64,000 bases of DNA, from assembly GCA_050245915.1 (NCBI GenBank), contig JBFWWZ010000010.1:8374-72373 (forward strand), given 5' to 3'. Made by a program: the position numbers and the translations under genes. The stretch comes from JBDSKH01 sp050245915 (GTDB lineage Bacteria > Actinomycetota > Actinomycetes > Actinomycetales > Microbacteriaceae). Position 1 is the stretch's first letter; every line of letters starts with the position of its first letter. Below are positions 6,981 through 15,865 of this stretch, piece by piece. The notes under the pieces were generated by a model. That model was not told the DNA's origin. It saw nothing but the letters and a program-made list of their open reading frames with translations, and did not search any database.

Positions 6981-9548
6981 GTGCCAGGAGAGAACCTCAC
7001 CCGCTCAGAAGCCCAGGAACGCGCCGCCCTGATCGCGGTCGACGCGTACGCCATCGCCCTCGACCTCACCACGGGTCCCGAGACGTTCCGGTCGACGACG
7101 ACCGTGACCTTCGCCGCGACCGGCGGCAGTTCGACGTTCATCGACGCGATCACCGCCCAGGTGCATGCCGTCACCCTGAACGGCGCCGAGCTCGACCCCG
7201 GCCGGGTCAGCGACGGCGTGCGCATCCAGCTCGACGACCTGCAGGAGCAGAACGAGCTCACCGTCGTCGCCGACTTCTCGTACACCAACACGGGTGAGGG
7301 GCTGCACCGCTTCGTCGACCCCGTCGACCAGGAGGTGTATCTCTACACGCAGTTCGAGGTCCCCGACAGCCGGCGCGTGTTCGCCGTCTTCGAGCAGCCC
7401 GACCTGAAGGCGACGTTCCGGTTCACGGTGACCGCGCCATCCCGGTGGGCCGTCGTCAGCAACTCGCCGGCACCCGAGCCGACCACCGACGGGGACACCG
7501 CGACGTGGGCATTCGAGCCGACGCCCCGCATCTCCAGCTACATCACCGCCCTCATCGCCGGACCGTACGAGTCGGTGCACAGCGAGCTGACCAGCTCGAG
7601 CGGCCGCGTCATCCCGCTCGGCGTGTTCGCCCGCAAGTCGCTGATGCAGTACCTCGACGCCGACTACATCTTCGACATCACCCGCAAAGGCTTCGCGTAT
7701 TACGAGCAGAAGTTCGGCTACCCGTACCCGTTCGCCAAGTACGACCAGCTGTTCGTGCCCGAGTTCAACGCCGGCGCCATGGAGAACGCGGGCGCGGTGA
7801 CGTTCACCGAGACCTACGTGTTCCGGTCGAAGGTGACCGACGCGATCAAGGAGCGCCGCGTCGTCACCATCCTGCACGAGCTCGCCCACATGTGGTTCGG
7901 CGATCTCGTGACCATGCGCTGGTGGAACGACCTGTGGCTGAACGAGTCGTTCGCCGAATGGGCGTCCACCATCGCGACCGCCGAAGCCACCGAATGGACC
8001 GAGGCCTGGGCGACGTTCCAGTCGATGGAGAAGAGCTGGGCGTACCGGCAGGACCAGCTGCCGTCGACCCACCCCATCGTCGCCACCATCAACGACCTCG
8101 AAGACGTGCAGGTCAACTTCGACGGCATCACCTACGCCAAAGGCGGATCGGTGCTGAAGCAGCTCGCGGCCTGGGTGGGCATCGACGCGTTCTTCGCCGG
8201 CGTCGGCCAGTACTTCCAGAAGCACGAGTACGGCAACACCGAGCTGAACGACCTGCTCGCCGAGCTCGAGGCCACCTCCGGCCGTGACCTCACCACCTGG
8301 GGCAAGCTCTGGCTCGAGACGGCGGGCGTCAACACGCTGAAGCCCGAGATCGAGACCGGCGACGACGGCACCATCACCGCGTTCCGCATCCAGCAGTACG
8401 CGCCCGCCGACTACGCGACGATCCGGCCGCACCGCCTCGCGGTCGGGTTCTACTCGTTCGACCACGCCGACGACGACCAGACCCTGGCCCCGCGTCTCGT
8501 GCGAACCCACCGGGTCGAGCTCGACATCGACGGCGAGACCACACAGGTGCAGGATCTCGTCGGCCTCCCGAAGCCCGACCTGGTGCTGCTGAACGACGAC
8601 GACCTCGCCTACGCGAAGATCCGCATGGATGACGCCAGCTGGCAGGTCGCCATCGACCACCTCGCCGACATCCACGACCCGCTCGCACGCGCGCTCGTCT
8701 GGGGCGCCGCCTGGGACGCCACGCGTGACGCTGAGGTCGCCCCGAGCGACTACGTCGACCTGGTGCTCGGCAACATCGCCACCGAGACGGAGTCCACCAC
8801 CATCCGCCTCTCGCTGACCCAGCTCACCCAGGTGGCCCGCACCTATGTGGCGCCGGCCAAGCAGGACGAGACGATCCGCCGCGTCGGCGACGCCCTCTGG
8901 CAGCTGGCCCAGGATGCCGCCCCCGGCTCGGACGCGCAGTTCCAGTTCGTGAAATTCTTCGCCAACATCGCGTCGACGTCGGCGCACGGCGACGTGCTGT
9001 CCGGCCTGCGTGCGGGCTCGATCACCTTGTCGGGGCTCGAGATCGACACCGACCTCTCGTGGGAGCTGCTCGAGGGCCTCGTGCTCGTCGGCCAGGCCGG
9101 CGAGGCGGAGATCGATGCGGCGCTCGCCGACGACAACACCGCGAACGGCCAGCAGGCGGCAGCCCGGGCGAAGGCGACCATCCCGACGCCGGACGGCAAG
9201 CTGGCCGCGCTGAACGCCGCGCTCACCGACGACACGATCACCAACGTGGTGCTGCGCAACATGGGGCTCGGATTCCAGCACGTCAACGAGCCCGGTTCGC
9301 TGTCCGGGACTGTCGCCCCGTACTTCGACGCCATCGCCCGCATCTGGAAGGAGCGCAGCTACTCCATCGCGAGCTACGTGCTGCAGTTCTTCTACGCCGG
9401 ACCGCTGGCATCGCAGCAGCTCGTCGACGCCACCAACGCGTGGCTCGACGCCAACCCCGACGTGCCCGCGCTGCGGCGCCTCGTGATCGAGAACCTGGCC
9501 GGCGTCGAGCGCGCGCTCGCCGCGCAGGCCCGCGACCGCAAGGGGTAG
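6981..9548 (+). CDS. pepN: Aminopeptidase N (M1 zinc metallopeptidase)
   Basis: An 855-residue M1 aminopeptidase with a GTG start. The exopeptidase motif GAMENAG is at about residues 262-268. The zinc site HELAHMWFGDLV begins at residue 299 and is followed by WLNESFAEW carrying the third (Glu) ligand, 18 residues on as expected. The N-terminal beta-saddle, thermolysin-like domain and a long helical ERAP1-like C-terminal domain fit the actinobacterial PepN length. It releases N-terminal residues from peptides in the cytoplasm and supports amino-acid recycling. It is cotranscribed with the upstream unknown gene and the mechanosensitive channel 7 bases downstream. Confidence 0.96.
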   Translation: MPGENLTRSEAQERAALIAVDAYAIALDLTTGPETFRSTTTVTFAATGGSSTFIDAITAQVHAVTLNGAELDPGRVSDGVRIQLDDLQEQNELTVVADFSYTNTGEGLHRFVDPVDQEVYLYTQFEVPDSRRVFAVFEQPDLKATFRFTVTAPSRWAVVSNSPAPEPTTDGDTATWAFEPTPRISSYITALIAGPYESVHSELTSSSGRVIPLGVFARKSLMQYLDADYIFDITRKGFAYYEQKFGYPYPFAKYDQLFVPEFNAGAMENAGAVTFTETYVFRSKVTDAIKERRVVTILHELAHMWFGDLVTMRWWNDLWLNESFAEWASTIATAEATEWTEAWATFQSMEKSWAYRQDQLPSTHPIVATINDLEDVQVNFDGITYAKGGSVLKQLAAWVGIDAFFAGVGQYFQKHEYGNTELNDLLAELEATSGRDLTTWGKLWLETAGVNTLKPEIETGDDGTITAFRIQQYAPADYATIRPHRLAVGFYSFDHADDDQTLAPRLVRTHRVELDIDGETTQVQDLVGLPKPDLVLLNDDDLAYAKIRMDDASWQVAIDHLADIHDPLARALVWGAAWDATRDAEVAPSDYVDLVLGNIATETESTTIRLSLTQLTQVARTYVAPAKQDETIRRVGDALWQLAQDAAPGSDAQFQFVKFFANIASTSAHGDVLSGLRAGSITLSGLEIDTDLSWELLEGLVLVGQAGEAEIDAALADDNTANGQQAAARAKATIPTPDGKLAALNAALTDDTITNVVLRNMGLGFQHVNEPGSLSGTVAPYFDAIARIWKERSYSIASYVLQFFYAGPLASQQLVDATNAWLDANPDVPALRRLVIENLAGVERALAAQARDRKG

Positions 9549-9555
9549 CCCTCCC

Positions 9556-10569
9556 ATGGATCTCGACGCCTTCTTCGCGACCGTCCAGGGGTTCCTCGAC
9601 GGTCCGTGGGGCATCCCGATCCAGATCGCCGCGATCATCGTCATCTCGGTGATCCTGCGGGTGGTGCTGCAGTTCGTGATCCGCCGGGTCGTGAACCGCG
9701 TCGTCAGCGGCGTGAAGAAGAAGCAGAACGTCGACGACACGCAGGCGCTGCAGCACTCCCCCATCCACGCGGCGCGCATCGTGCAGCGCACCCGCGCGCT
9801 CGGAGGAGTGTTCAGCAGCGTGGTGACGACGGTCGTGGTGATCAGCGCCGTCATCCTGGTCATCTCGGTGGCGGCGCCGCAGGCAACCGCCGCGTTCTCG
9901 CTCATCACCGCTGCGCTCGGCGCCGGGCTCGGCTTCGGTGCGCAGAACGTGGTGAAAGACGTGCTGAACGGCCTGTTCATGGTCAGCGAAGACCAGCTGG
10001 GCGTCGGGGATGTCGTCGACCTCGGACCCGCGACCGGCGTGGTCGAGGCGGTCGGCATCCGGATCACGCAGATCCGCGACGTCAACGGGACGCTGTGGTT
10101 CGTGCGCAACGGCGAGATCCTGCGGGTCGGCAACCTGTCGCAGGGCTGGGCGCGGGTGATCATCGATCTCGCCGTGCCGTACGAGGCCGACACCGAGAGC
10201 GTGCAGGCGACGATGCTCGACACCGCGACCCGACTCCGCGACGAGCCGAAGTGGAAGAAGCTGATCCTCGAACGCCCCGAGATCTGGGGCATCGAATCGG
10301 TGTCGGCCGAGGCGGTCGTCATCCGGCTCGTGGTGAAGGTGCGCGCCGGCTCGAAAGACGATGTCGCGCGCGAGCTGCGGGCCCGGCTCAAGAAGGCGCT
10401 CGACGACCTCGGCGTGAAACTGCCGAAGCTGAACTCCATCGTGCTCAGCGGATACGAGGGGGCCGGGTCGGTGAACGGCGCCCGGCCGCCGAAGACCGCG
10501 AACCTGCCGGTGGCGCTGAAACCGGCGAAGGATGTCGCGAAGACCCGACAGGGACCCGCCGATGGCTGA
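9556..10569 (+). CDS. Small-conductance mechanosensitive channel, MscS family
   Basis: The 337-residue protein starts with a membrane helix at about 20-45, a second at about 90-115 and the pore helix region AAFSLITAALGAGLGFGAQNVVKDVLNGLFM. The Gly/Ala pattern and the QNVVKD turn are MscS hallmarks. The beta domain follows (DQLGVGDVVDL, VRNGEILRVGN) and then the alpha/beta C-terminal domain. It would open under membrane tension to release solutes during osmotic downshock. Its last eight bases overlap the start of the haemoglobin gene (ATGGCTGA), so the two are translationally coupled. Confidence 0.93.
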   Translation: MDLDAFFATVQGFLDGPWGIPIQIAAIIVISVILRVVLQFVIRRVVNRVVSGVKKKQNVDDTQALQHSPIHAARIVQRTRALGGVFSSVVTTVVVISAVILVISVAAPQATAAFSLITAALGAGLGFGAQNVVKDVLNGLFMVSEDQLGVGDVVDLGPATGVVEAVGIRITQIRDVNGTLWFVRNGEILRVGNLSQGWARVIIDLAVPYEADTESVQATMLDTATRLRDEPKWKKLILERPEIWGIESVSAEAVVIRLVVKVRAGSKDDVARELRARLKKALDDLGVKLPKLNSIVLSGYEGAGSVNGARPPKTANLPVALKPAKDVAKTRQGPADG

Positions 10570-10993
10570 CCTCACCCTGCGCATGGGGGCGGGCGGCGAC
10601 CCCGTCGGCGGTTCCTTCTGGGCCGCGGTAGGCGGGCGCCCCACGTTCGAGACGCTGGTGCGCGCGTTCTACGACGGCGTCCGCACCGACGAGGTGCTGC
10701 TGCCGATGTATCCGGAACAGCCCGACCTCGAGGGCGCGATCCAGCGGCTCACCGGCTTCCTCGAGCAGTATTGGGGTGGACCGGGCACGTACTCCGAGGA
10801 GCGCGGTCACCCCCGGCTGCGGATGCGGCACATGCCGTTCGCCGTGACACCGGACGCCCGCGACCGCTGGCTGCGCCACATGCGCGCCGCCGTCGACACC
10901 CTCGACCTGTCGCCGCTGCACGAGTCGATGCTCTGGGACTATCTGGAACGCGCGGCCCACGCGATGGTGAACAGCGCGGAAGAGGCACGCTAA
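10562..10993 (+). CDS. glbO: Group II truncated haemoglobin (GlbO-like globin)
   Basis: From ATG 10562 this is a 143-residue 2-on-2 globin. Helix marks are FWAAVGGRPTFETLVRAFYDGV (B helix with the B10 Tyr), MYPEQPDLEGAIQRLTGFLEQYWGGP (E helix, with Trp at the G8-type region) and HPRLRMRHMPFAV with the proximal His. GlbO-type proteins bind O2 and are implicated in oxygen transfer to the respiratory chain or in peroxide chemistry. The start overlaps the MscS stop. A longer in-frame start at 10532 lies wholly inside mscS and is unlikely. Confidence 0.92.
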   Translation: MADLTLRMGAGGDPVGGSFWAAVGGRPTFETLVRAFYDGVRTDEVLLPMYPEQPDLEGAIQRLTGFLEQYWGGPGTYSEERGHPRLRMRHMPFAVTPDARDRWLRHMRAAVDTLDLSPLHESMLWDYLERAAHAMVNSAEEAR

Positions 10994-11003
10994 CCTCGCA
11001 TTT

Positions 11004-12662
11004 ATGCCTCAGAACGCCGATGTCATCGTCGTGGGTGCCGGCCTGTCCGGCCTCGTCGCGGTCGCCGAACTCGTCGAAGCCGGACAGCACGTCATCGTGC
11101 TCGATCAGGAGCCGGAGGCCAGCCTCGGAGGCCAGGCGTGGTGGTCGTTCGGCGGGCTGTTCCTGGTCGACTCCCCCGAGCAGCGGCGGCTGCGGGTGAA
11201 AGACAGCCACGACCTCGCGCGCCAGGACTGGTACGCCAGCGCCGAATGGGACCGCGAAGAGGACGAGAACGGCCGCGAATGGGCAGAGGCCTACCTCGCC
11301 TGGGCCGCCGGCGAGAAGCGCGAATGGCTTCACTCCAAGGGGATCTCGTTCTTCCCCGTCGTCGGCTGGGCGGAACGCGGCGGCTACACCGCGACCGGTC
11401 ACGGCAACTCGGTGCCCCGGTTCCACATCGTCTGGGGTACCGGCCCCGGCATCCTGGAGCCGTTCATCAAGACCCTGCGCGACGGCGTGCAGCAGGGGCT
11501 CGTCGAGCTGAAGTTCCGCCACCGCGCGGACGAGCTGATCGTGCGCGATGGCGCCGTGGTCGGCGTGAAAGGCAAAGTGCTCGCGGGCGACGACGCCCAG
11601 CGCGGTGAGCCCAGCAACCGGGATGAGGAGGGCGACTTCTCCTACGAGGCTCCCGCCGTGATCGTGGCCAGCGGCGGCATCGGCGGCAACCACGATCTGG
11701 TGCGCAAACAGTGGCCCGAATGGCTCGGCACCCCGCCGGAGACCATGCTCAGCGGCGTCCCCGCCCACGTCGACGGCAGGATGCTGGGGATCGCCGAGAA
11801 GGCGGGCGCCCACCTGGTAAACGGCGACCGCATGTGGCACTACACGGAGGGCATCGAGAACTTCGCCCCCGTCTGGGACAAGCACGGCATCCGCATCCTG
11901 CCGGGGCCGTCGAGCCTGTGGTTCGACGCGACCGGCAAGCGCCTGCCGGTGCCGCTGTTCCCCGGGTTCGACACCCTCGGAACCCTGTCGTACCTGCGCT
12001 CCCTCGGGCACGACCACTCGTGGTTCGTGCTGACGCAGGCGGTGCTGGAGAAGGAGTTCGCGCTCTCGGGCAGCGAGCAGAACCCCGATCTGACCGGCAA
12101 GAGCATCCGCGAGCTCGTCAGGCAGCGCCTGTCGAAGGGCGCCACCGAGCCGGTGGAGGCGTTCAAGCAGAAGGGCGCCGACTTCGTCGTCGCCGACACC
12201 CTCGACGAACTTTTCAAGGGGATGAAGAAGCTGCAGCCGAAGGGCGTGAAGCTCGACACCCAGGAGCTGCGCCGCGAGATCGAGGCCCGCGACCGGGAGC
12301 TCGACAACGACTTCACGAAGGATGCGCAGGTGACCGCCCTGCGCGGCGCGCGCAAGTACCTGGGCGACCGGCTCATCCGGGTGGCGAAGCCTCACAAGTT
12401 CCTCGACCCCGAGCACCGGCCCCTGATCGCGGTGAAGCTGCATGTGCTCACCCGCAAGACGCTGGGCGGCATCCGCACCGACCTCAACTCGCAGGCGCTC
12501 GCGCCCGACGGCACGCCGATCCCCGGCCTGTACGCGGTCGGCGAGGCCGCGGGGTTCGGCGGCGGCGGCGTCCACGGTTACCGGGCGCTCGAGGGGACCT
12601 TCCTCGGCGGCTGCCTGTTCACGGGCCGTCAGGCCGGCCGGGCGATCGCCGGCACGCTGTAG
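11004..12662 (+). CDS. FAD-binding dehydrogenase (fumarate reductase/KstD-like flavoprotein)
   Basis: A 552-residue flavoprotein. The dinucleotide-binding fold is at the N-terminus (ADVIVVGAGLSGLVAVAELVEAG) and the FAD-closing motif near the C-terminus (IPGLYAVGEAAGFGGGGVHGYRALEGTFLGGCLF). The middle contains GGIGGNHDLVRKQWPE and a long insertion with Lys-rich helices. This belongs to the succinate dehydrogenase/fumarate reductase flavoprotein superfamily, in the subgroup annotated as FAD-binding dehydrogenase; its substrate is unknown and could be a 3-ketosteroid-like or other enone compound. It sits 10 bases after the haemoglobin gene and may be in the same operon. Confidence 0.88.
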   Translation: MPQNADVIVVGAGLSGLVAVAELVEAGQHVIVLDQEPEASLGGQAWWSFGGLFLVDSPEQRRLRVKDSHDLARQDWYASAEWDREEDENGREWAEAYLAWAAGEKREWLHSKGISFFPVVGWAERGGYTATGHGNSVPRFHIVWGTGPGILEPFIKTLRDGVQQGLVELKFRHRADELIVRDGAVVGVKGKVLAGDDAQRGEPSNRDEEGDFSYEAPAVIVASGGIGGNHDLVRKQWPEWLGTPPETMLSGVPAHVDGRMLGIAEKAGAHLVNGDRMWHYTEGIENFAPVWDKHGIRILPGPSSLWFDATGKRLPVPLFPGFDTLGTLSYLRSLGHDHSWFVLTQAVLEKEFALSGSEQNPDLTGKSIRELVRQRLSKGATEPVEAFKQKGADFVVADTLDELFKGMKKLQPKGVKLDTQELRREIEARDRELDNDFTKDAQVTALRGARKYLGDRLIRVAKPHKFLDPEHRPLIAVKLHVLTRKTLGGIRTDLNSQALAPDGTPIPGLYAVGEAAGFGGGGVHGYRALEGTFLGGCLFTGRQAGRAIAGTL

Positions 12663-12669
12663 CGCCCTC

Positions 12670-12760
12670 CGCTCGTTGAGTAGCCCGCGCAGCGGGCGTG
12701 TCGAAACGCGCGAGTCGTGTTTTCGACACGCGGCTGCGCCGCTACCCAACCAGCGGGGGC
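12670..12760. repeat. REP-like repeat pair, copy 2 (inverted)
   Basis: Two oppositely oriented units face each other. The left reads CGTTGAGTAGCCCGCGCAGC followed by GGGCGTGTCGAAACGCG. The right reads TTTTCGACACGCGGCTGCGC followed by CGCTACCCAACCAGC. The left unit is the reverse complement pattern of the right, so the pair can form a long hairpin. It fills the gap between two convergent genes, as do copies 1 and 3, and may act as a bidirectional terminator. Confidence 0.75.
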
Positions 12761-12762
12761 AA

Positions 12763-13437
12763 TCAGCGCGCGAGCGTCCAGGCCTTGCGCTTCACCAGCA
12801 CATGGCCGCGCTGCGTGGTGAGCCGCGTCCAGGGGCCCGACTCGAACACGCGCACCTCGTCGTCGCCGAGGAACCCCAGCCCGAGGGCGGCGAACCCCGC
12901 GCCGGCGGGAACGTGCTCCAGCTGCGGGATGGGGCGGGACCAGACCTCGGATCGCACCCGCCGCACGATCTGCTCGCCGGCGCCGGTGGGGACCGCCGAG
13001 GCGACCTCGTCGATGCCCGAGCGGGCGGCGGCATCCAGCACATGCGCGGTGGATGACGCACTGCCCACCCAGCCGCCGCGCGGGGGCGAAATGGCGGCCC
13101 ACGTCGCCGTGTTGACCTCCATCGGCAGCGACACCGTCGTGCTCTTCGCTGCGACGGCCGTCTCGATGCGCCCCAGCAGCGAGCGCACCGGCACGACGGC
13201 GTCGAAGGTGTCGGGCGTTCCATCGGCGTTGGGGACGAGGGCGACGGTGCGAAGCCCCAGCACCGTGGGGCTCTCGTCGAGCAACCCGACCGGGTAGAGC
13301 ACCGCGACGTACACCGCGAGCACCCCGCTGCCGGCGATCAAGCGGACGGAGCCTTCTTCGATCCTGGCGGCGCGCGCAAGGTAGACCTGCAGATCTTCGA
13401 GTGTCTGAGAGTCGGCGAGAGTGAAGGAGGCGCCCAT
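12763..13437 (-). CDS. Conserved hypothetical protein (Microbacteriaceae)
   Basis: A 224-residue protein without signal peptide, in which I recognise no domain. It contains hydrophobic beta-like stretches (SGVLAVYVAVLYPVGLLD, TVLGLRTVALVP) and a Gly-rich segment PPRGGWVGSASSTAHVLDAAA; the C-terminus RLTTQRGHVLVKRKAWTLAR is strongly basic. Start and composition look real: it has actinobacterial codon use and is divergent from tesB with 21 bases between the start codons, so both promoters must overlap each other's genes or give nearly leaderless transcripts. Confidence 0.72.
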   Translation of the reverse strand: MGASFTLADSQTLEDLQVYLARAARIEEGSVRLIAGSGVLAVYVAVLYPVGLLDESPTVLGLRTVALVPNADGTPDTFDAVVPVRSLLGRIETAVAAKSTTVSLPMEVNTATWAAISPPRGGWVGSASSTAHVLDAAARSGIDEVASAVPTGAGEQIVRRVRSEVWSRPIPQLEHVPAGAGFAALGLGFLGDDEVRVFESGPWTRLTTQRGHVLVKRKAWTLAR

Positions 13438-13458
13438 GTGCCCTTTAAACTACATCGC

Positions 13459-14325
13459 ATGAGCGACCCCCTCGCAGGACTGCTGGCGACGCTCGATCTC
13501 ACCGACACGGGCGCCCGCACCAGCGAGGACATCTTCACCGGCCCCAGCCAGTACATGCCCGGCGGACGCATCTACGGCGGCCAGGTGCTGGCGCAGTCGC
13601 TGGTCGCGGCGATCCGCACCGTCTCCGACGACCGCTTCGTGCACTCGATGCACGGCTACTTCCTGCGGCCGGGTGACGTCGAGCATCCGATCACATTCTC
13701 CGTCGACCGGATCCACGATGGCCGGTCGTTCTCGACGCGGCGCACGCAGGCGTATCAGAAGGGCGAGCCGATCCTGTCGATGATCGCCTCCTTCCAGGAC
13801 GTCGACGCCGGGGTCGAGCATTTCGCCCCGCCGCCGATGGAGGTGCCGGAGCCCGATTCGCTGCCGTCGACCGCCGACCTGCTCGCCGGCATCGATCACC
13901 CGGTGGCGCAGTTCTGGGCGACGCAGCGCGCGTTCGACATCCGGCACATCGACAGGCCGCTCTACCTCACCCCGGACCAGGACCGGCAGCCGGTCTCCGC
14001 GGTGTGGATGAAGGCGGTCGGCACCCTGCCCGACGACCCCAACCTGCACCGGGCCGCCATCGCCTACGCGAGTGACCACACCATCCTGGAACCGGTTCTG
14101 CGCGGCCACGGGATCGCCTGGGTGACCCCCGGCTTGAAGGTCGCGAGCCTCGATCACGCGATGTGGTGGCACCGGGACGGACGCGCCGACGAGTGGCTGC
14201 TCTACGTGCAGGAGTCGCCGAACGCGATCGGCGGGCGGGGGCTCTCGTTCGGCCGCGTGTACGACAGGGCGGGCAACCTGCTGGCGAGCATCGCGCAGGA
14301 GGGCATGATCCGGGTTCCCGCCTGA
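13459..14325 (+). CDS. tesB: Acyl-CoA thioesterase II (TesB type)
   Basis: The 288-residue protein is a double-hotdog thioesterase. The first hotdog carries FTGPSQYMPGGRIYGGQVLAQSLVAA and HSMHGYFLRPGD; the second has WMKAVGTLPDDPNLHRAAIAYASDHTILEPVLRGHG, with the catalytic Asp, and SLDHAMWWHRDGRADEWLLY. It hydrolyses medium- to long-chain acyl-CoA to free acid and CoA. I place the start at ATG 13459 (MSDPLAGLL), which sits about 10 bases after TTTAAACT, a possible -10 element; a GTG at 13438 is less likely. It is convergent, with no gap, with the PucR-type gene. Confidence 0.92.
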   Translation: MSDPLAGLLATLDLTDTGARTSEDIFTGPSQYMPGGRIYGGQVLAQSLVAAIRTVSDDRFVHSMHGYFLRPGDVEHPITFSVDRIHDGRSFSTRRTQAYQKGEPILSMIASFQDVDAGVEHFAPPPMEVPEPDSLPSTADLLAGIDHPVAQFWATQRAFDIRHIDRPLYLTPDQDRQPVSAVWMKAVGTLPDDPNLHRAAIAYASDHTILEPVLRGHGIAWVTPGLKVASLDHAMWWHRDGRADEWLLYVQESPNAIGGRGLSFGRVYDRAGNLLASIAQEGMIRVPA

Positions 14326-15768
14326 TCAGAGGAACTTCCGCGCCTGCAGCGCGAAGGCGAGCGACAACCGCTTGCGCGGGTCGTCGAGCACCGGGCCGAG
14401 CAGCTCTTCGATGCGACCCAGCCGGTGCTTCATCGTGTTGTAGTGGATGAACAGCCGGCGCGACGCCTCGGCTGCATTGCCGGTACCCAGGTGCATCTCG
14501 AGCGTCCCGCAGAGCTGGCCGTCGGATGCTGCATCGGCCCTGATGAGCGCGCCCAGTTCGTGCTCCACCAGCTCCGTCACCTGCTCGCGGGGCAGAGCGA
14601 GGATGGCGCGCTCGATCGCCAGCAACTCGTGTCTCACGACCGGCTGCCCGGTCGCCTCGGCGATGGTGAGTGACTCGCGGGCAGCAGCGTGCGACCGCGC
14701 GAGTCCGTCGAGGTCGTCGCTCGGCGGACCGACGGCCACGATCACGTTGCCGCCGCCCGCGGCGCGCAACCCGTCCCGCCACGCGGCCGCCGCATCCATG
14801 TGGGTCACCAGGGCGACGATCTCGGTGCCACGGGACCACACCAGCGAGCCAACGGGGAGTCCCTCGTCGAGACGCCCCTCCCCCGGCTCGGCCGTGCAGC
14901 GGGCGATCATCACCGTCCGCCGGACATCGGGAGCGATGCCGAACAGCCGCGAGCGCTGCCGCAGCATGTCGGCGTCCGTGGACCTGCCACTCACCAGCTC
15001 CTCGAGGAGCAGGACGCGCATGCGGCGGTCCAGCTCGAGCCCCGCGACCGCCTGCGCGATGTGCATCCCCGCAGCGAAGCATGCCTGCCGGATCAGGCGG
15101 CGCTGGCCGAGGGTCGGCTCGTCCCTGCCGTGCACGAGCAGCCGGCCGCGCTCCGTCCCGGCCACGCTGATCGGGAACTCCCAGGGGGCGTCCTCGGGTT
15201 GCTCCGGCGATTCGTGCCCGCCGTGCACAAGCGGCATGCCGGCGTCATCGATGATGCGCACCTGGCGGTCGAGCGCCCCGGCCAGAGCACGGGCGATCTC
15301 GTCGAGGCCGCCGCCCGACAGCGCGACCCCGGTGAGCCGCTCACGGATCGCTTCCGCCCCCGCGGGATCCGGCCCGTACTCGCTGAGCACGACCGCGAGC
15401 ACCGCACCGATCACATCGTTGAACGAGGTGTTGGCGGTGAGCGCGATGAGCGGGAAGTCGAGCTCGTCGGCAGCCTCGATCATCGCCCGCGGGACCCCGT
15501 CGAGGTAGCGGCCGGATTTCACGGCCAGCGCCGCCAGCCCCGTCCGTGCAAGCGTGCGGACCAGGTGCCCGAGATCCTCCGGGTGATCGCGCAGCGGGTA
15601 CGCCGTCGTGAGCATCAGCTCGCCCGCGCGGACGAAGGACTCGATGTCCGGGACCTCCATGACGTTGACGCCCGAGACCGACCGGCCGAGCCCGTCCGCG
15701 CCGGCGAGGACCACGCTGCCGTCGAGGACAGGCAGGGTCAGGATCTCGCGGACCGTGACCACCGTCAT
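14326..15768 (-). CDS. PucR-family transcriptional regulator
   Basis: A 480-residue PucR-type regulator. The N-terminal PucR domain begins MTVVTVREILTLPVLDGSVVLAG and includes VMEVPDIESFVRAGELMLTTAYPL. A central GGDEF-like CdaR region follows. The C-terminal PucR helix-turn-helix is LGTGNAAEASRRLFIHYNTMKHRLGRIEELLG. PucR proteins control purine and ureide catabolism or related nitrogen genes, often sensing a pathway ligand. The start is set by GGAGG, seven bases before ATG 15768; a longer in-frame reading to 16224 has no support. It is divergent from the carbamoyltransferase operon 97 bases away and is its likely regulator. Confidence 0.9.
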   Translation of the reverse strand: MTVVTVREILTLPVLDGSVVLAGADGLGRSVSGVNVMEVPDIESFVRAGELMLTTAYPLRDHPEDLGHLVRTLARTGLAALAVKSGRYLDGVPRAMIEAADELDFPLIALTANTSFNDVIGAVLAVVLSEYGPDPAGAEAIRERLTGVALSGGGLDEIARALAGALDRQVRIIDDAGMPLVHGGHESPEQPEDAPWEFPISVAGTERGRLLVHGRDEPTLGQRRLIRQACFAAGMHIAQAVAGLELDRRMRVLLLEELVSGRSTDADMLRQRSRLFGIAPDVRRTVMIARCTAEPGEGRLDEGLPVGSLVWSRGTEIVALVTHMDAAAAWRDGLRAAGGGNVIVAVGPPSDDLDGLARSHAAARESLTIAEATGQPVVRHELLAIERAILALPREQVTELVEHELGALIRADAASDGQLCGTLEMHLGTGNAAEASRRLFIHYNTMKHRLGRIEELLGPVLDDPRKRLSLAFALQARKFL

Positions 15769-15787
15769 TTGCGCCTCCATTGGCCGA

Positions 15788-15827
15788 TTCGGACAGTGCA
15801 TGCGCCGGATTGCCGTCCGATGCGGAC
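15788..15827. promoter_or_regulatory. Putative operator for the PucR-type regulator
   Basis: Three copies of the half-site CGGAC/GTCCG lie in the divergent promoter region: CGGAC at 15790-15794, GTCCG at 15815-15819 and CGGAC at 15823-15827. The last two form a perfect inverted repeat with a 3-base spacer. The position between the regulator gene and the operon suits autoregulation plus operon control. The assignment is inferred from position only. Confidence 0.35.
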
Positions 15828-15865
15828 TTACCCGGCCCGCCGCCGCGCTCCCTACCATTCCCAGT

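Noticed and set aside
7005..10439. 1144-codon open frame on the minus strand across pepN and mscS
   Set aside because: It is a composition shadow of high-G+C genes: the plus strand carries complete pepN and mscS with all motifs, and the minus frame is low-complexity Arg/Gly/Val/Asp.
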